A stretch of DNA of 55,018 bases, from the NCBI RefSeq assembly GCF_944390845.1, contig NZ_CALXRM010000015.1, positions 1 to 55,018 on the forward strand, in the 5' to 3' direction. Every line of letters starts with the position of its first letter. Positions within the stretch are counted from its first letter, which is position 1. A model generated the notes under the pieces. That model did not search any database. It had not been told where the DNA came from and was given only the letters and a program-made list of their open reading frames with translations. The DNA is from an uncultured Brachyspira sp. (GTDB lineage Bacteria > Spirochaetota > Brachyspiria > Brachyspirales > Brachyspiraceae). Of this stretch, positions 53,475 through 55,018 are shown piece after piece. The translations under genes were made by a program, and so were the position numbers.

Positions 53475-54774
53475 ATCTCAATACCTCCGCAGGCTTGTAT
53501 CTGCTTGCAATATAAGCTGGTATTATAGCAAATAAAACAGAAAGTAAAAATGAAATACTAGCCACCATTACAACTTGAGAAATATGTATTATAGATGGGA
53601 GTCCTCCGCTTACATAATATATATCTGATGGGAAGAAATCAGGAACTATTGGTATTGATAATCCGCCTATTTTGGCAGGTATAAACCATATAATATTAAC
53701 TATTACTTGAAGTATTATTCTAATGCCTTCCAATGCTTCATTAACATAATTAGCAAGAAGTATTCCAAATATTACCCCTAGTACAGTACCTATTACACCA
53801 ATTATAGCACCTTCCAAAAAGAAAACTTTAGCAACATTTGAAGGTCTAAGTCCTAAAGTCTTTATTATAGCAATATCACGTCTTTTATCTTTAACGAATA
53901 TTATTTGGCTTGAAGCTATATTTAAAGCTGCTATTAATATTATAAATGAAAGTATCAAAGCAAGCATCAATTTTTCAGTATGCAAAGCCTGAAAGAAATT
54001 TCTATCAAACAACATCCAAGGCATAACACTATAATAATCTTTTAAATCTTCATTGATTTTATTTGCCACCTTATCAGCATCAAAGAAATTCTTTACCTTT
54101 ACAGCAACACCAGTAACAGCATTATCATATCCAACCATTTTTTGACCAGTAGCAATAGGAACTATAACCATTTTACTGTCATATTCATAATATCCGGTTT
54201 TATAAATACCTTTAATAGTAAAAGTAGTTTTTTGAGGTCTGAACCCTTTATCAAAACTTCCAGCAGCAGAAATTATATCAATAGTATCTCCAACTGATAA
54301 AGCATAATCTTTTGCCATTTCTGAACCTATTAAAGCTTCATTAGTTTTCATATCTTTATTATTGCCCTCTACAAAATTAAAGTATTTTATAAAATCTTTA
54401 TCTGTAGTGAATATATTATCTTCAAAAGAACGTACAGTTATAAGCGTAGTAAAATTATATGAACGCATTATACAAGGAATAACTATATAAGGATATGCAC
54501 TTGTTATTTCCTTATTATCCATTATATTATCAACTACAAATTTATAATCTGTAAGAGGCTGATCACTATAAGCACTGATATTTATATGTGCCCTCATTCC
54601 AAGAATTTTATCTCTTATATCGTCCTGAAAACCATTCATTACTGAAAGAACGGTTATCATTACCATATCACCAACTAATATTCCAAGTACACATATAATT
54701 GTAATAATTGAAACAAATGAAAATTTCTTTTTGGCTCTTAAATATCTTACGCCAAGCATTAATTCTAATCGCAA
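53467..54774 (-). CDS. Lipoprotein-releasing permease LolC/LolE
   Basis: A 435-residue membrane subunit. One helix lies at the N-terminus (about residues 20-45, in the RAKKKFSFVSIITIICVLGILVG segment typical of LolC/E). A large periplasmic domain follows (about 50-260), then three C-terminal helices. Only one permease gene is present, so it likely forms a homodimer, unlike LolCE of E. coli. It is followed with 8-bp overlap by lolD. The start is the ATG at 54772-54774, preceded by an AGGAGA site (minus strand) at about 54778-54783. Confidence 0.92.
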   Translation of the reverse strand: MRLELMLGVRYLRAKKKFSFVSIITIICVLGILVGDMVMITVLSVMNGFQDDIRDKILGMRAHINISAYSDQPLTDYKFVVDNIMDNKEITSAYPYIVIPCIMRSYNFTTLITVRSFEDNIFTTDKDFIKYFNFVEGNNKDMKTNEALIGSEMAKDYALSVGDTIDIISAAGSFDKGFRPQKTTFTIKGIYKTGYYEYDSKMVIVPIATGQKMVGYDNAVTGVAVKVKNFFDADKVANKINEDLKDYYSVMPWMLFDRNFFQALHTEKLMLALILSFIILIAALNIASSQIIFVKDKRRDIAIIKTLGLRPSNVAKVFFLEGAIIGVIGTVLGVIFGILLANYVNEALEGIRIILQVIVNIIWFIPAKIGGLSIPIVPDFFPSDIYYVSGGLPSIIHISQVVMVASISFLLSVLFAIIPAYIASRYKPAEVLRYE

Positions 54775-54905
54775 AATATCTCCTTAGCATTGAGAATTGA
54801 CAATGCTGAATATTATATATTATATTTAATAAATTTAAACCTATTTTGTACTGATATGTCTGTTTAAGAGCCATAGATATTGCACACTTTTAGTTTAAAA
54901 AAAGA

Positions 54906-54955
54906 AGGTATTCCTTATAATTTAAATTACTAGAAATAAACCCAAAGGAATACCT
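54906..54955. repeat. Inverted repeat before right-edge frame
   Basis: AGGTATTCCTT (54906-54916) and AAGGAATACCT (54945-54955) are perfect 11-bp arms 28 nt apart, ending 1 nt before an ATG. It hides the AAGGA ribosome-binding site in a stem. Confidence 0.7.
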
Positions 54956-54956
54956 A

Positions 54957-55018
54957 TGAAACAGTATAATGCACAACAGAAAAAAAAGATAGTATTAATT
55001 ATTAATAAAGTAAAAAAT
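54957..55018 (+). CDS. Truncated frame at the right edge (unrecognised)
   Basis: An open frame starts at ATG 54957 and runs off the end of the window after 20 codons. It encodes a lysine- and glutamine-rich start (MKQYNAQQKKK). It is too short for a family call. The start resembles those of some transposase or helix-turn-helix proteins, but that is a guess. The AAGGA site lies inside the right arm of an 11-bp inverted repeat. Confidence 0.35.

Overview
The window is strongly AT-rich, with short spacers and AGGA-type ribosome-binding sites. Its gene content points to a spirochaete, most probably Brachyspira: a bacterial XPB helicase, an FlbB-like flagellar collar protein, Lol lipoprotein sorting, many lipoproteins and a DUF285-repeat protein. 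No rRNA, tRNA, CRISPR array or complete insertion sequence was seen.

Layout. 1-7 kb is mostly housekeeping: a TPR membrane protein, XPB helicase, orphan PTS IIB domain, pyrH-floA, and an M29 aminopeptidase with two tandem GNAT acetyltransferases. 7.4-9.6 kb has a DUF2147 protein and an orphan OppA-type lipoprotein. 10.2-17.2 kb (minus strand) is one compact operon: ketosynthase-like protein, acyl carrier protein, AMP ligase, hot-dog dehydratase, LpxL-like acyltransferase, thioesterase, LolA-like carrier and MMPL exporter. This matches the accessory half of an aryl-polyene-type cluster.

17.3-32.2 kb is an accessory redox/electrophile-stress island. It has two MerR regulators, a LysR regulator, five aldo-keto reductases, three flavodoxins, two cupins, two cyclophilin-like proteins, a double carboxymuconolactone-decarboxylase-fold protein, an SDR, an alpha/beta hydrolase and a hexapeptide acetyltransferase. 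Several families occur once as a cytoplasmic protein and again with a Sec or lipoprotein signal. Four promoters in it have the MerR hallmark: a dyad filling a 19-bp spacer between -35 and -10. The dyads fall into two sequence classes that map to the two MerR genes. 32.6 kb has a DUF4405-like membrane protein driven by a repeat-borne promoter.

33.5-42.1 kb holds mrdA-mrdB, a receiver-PP2C phosphatase, an FlbB-like protein, two tandem unknown exported proteins, an RNA 2',3'-cyclic phosphodiesterase, a nitroreductase and a flavin reductase. 42.2-44.5 kb is a DUF285-repeat/DUF4132-like fusion. 45.3-54.8 kb has ackA, an M30-like lipoprotein protease, CAP and ExbD proteins, rfbB, an MsbA-like exporter and LolC/E-LolD.

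Four of the longest gene-free stretches (9.6-10.2, 21.4-22.0, 32.2-32.65 and 44.5-45.3 kb) carry related, unusually G+C-rich mosaic repeats. Four exact copies of one 28-bp promoter-like sequence lie at their edges. These islands, the two-compartment redox island with its MerR operators, and the aryl-polyene-like operon are the parts most worth a second look.
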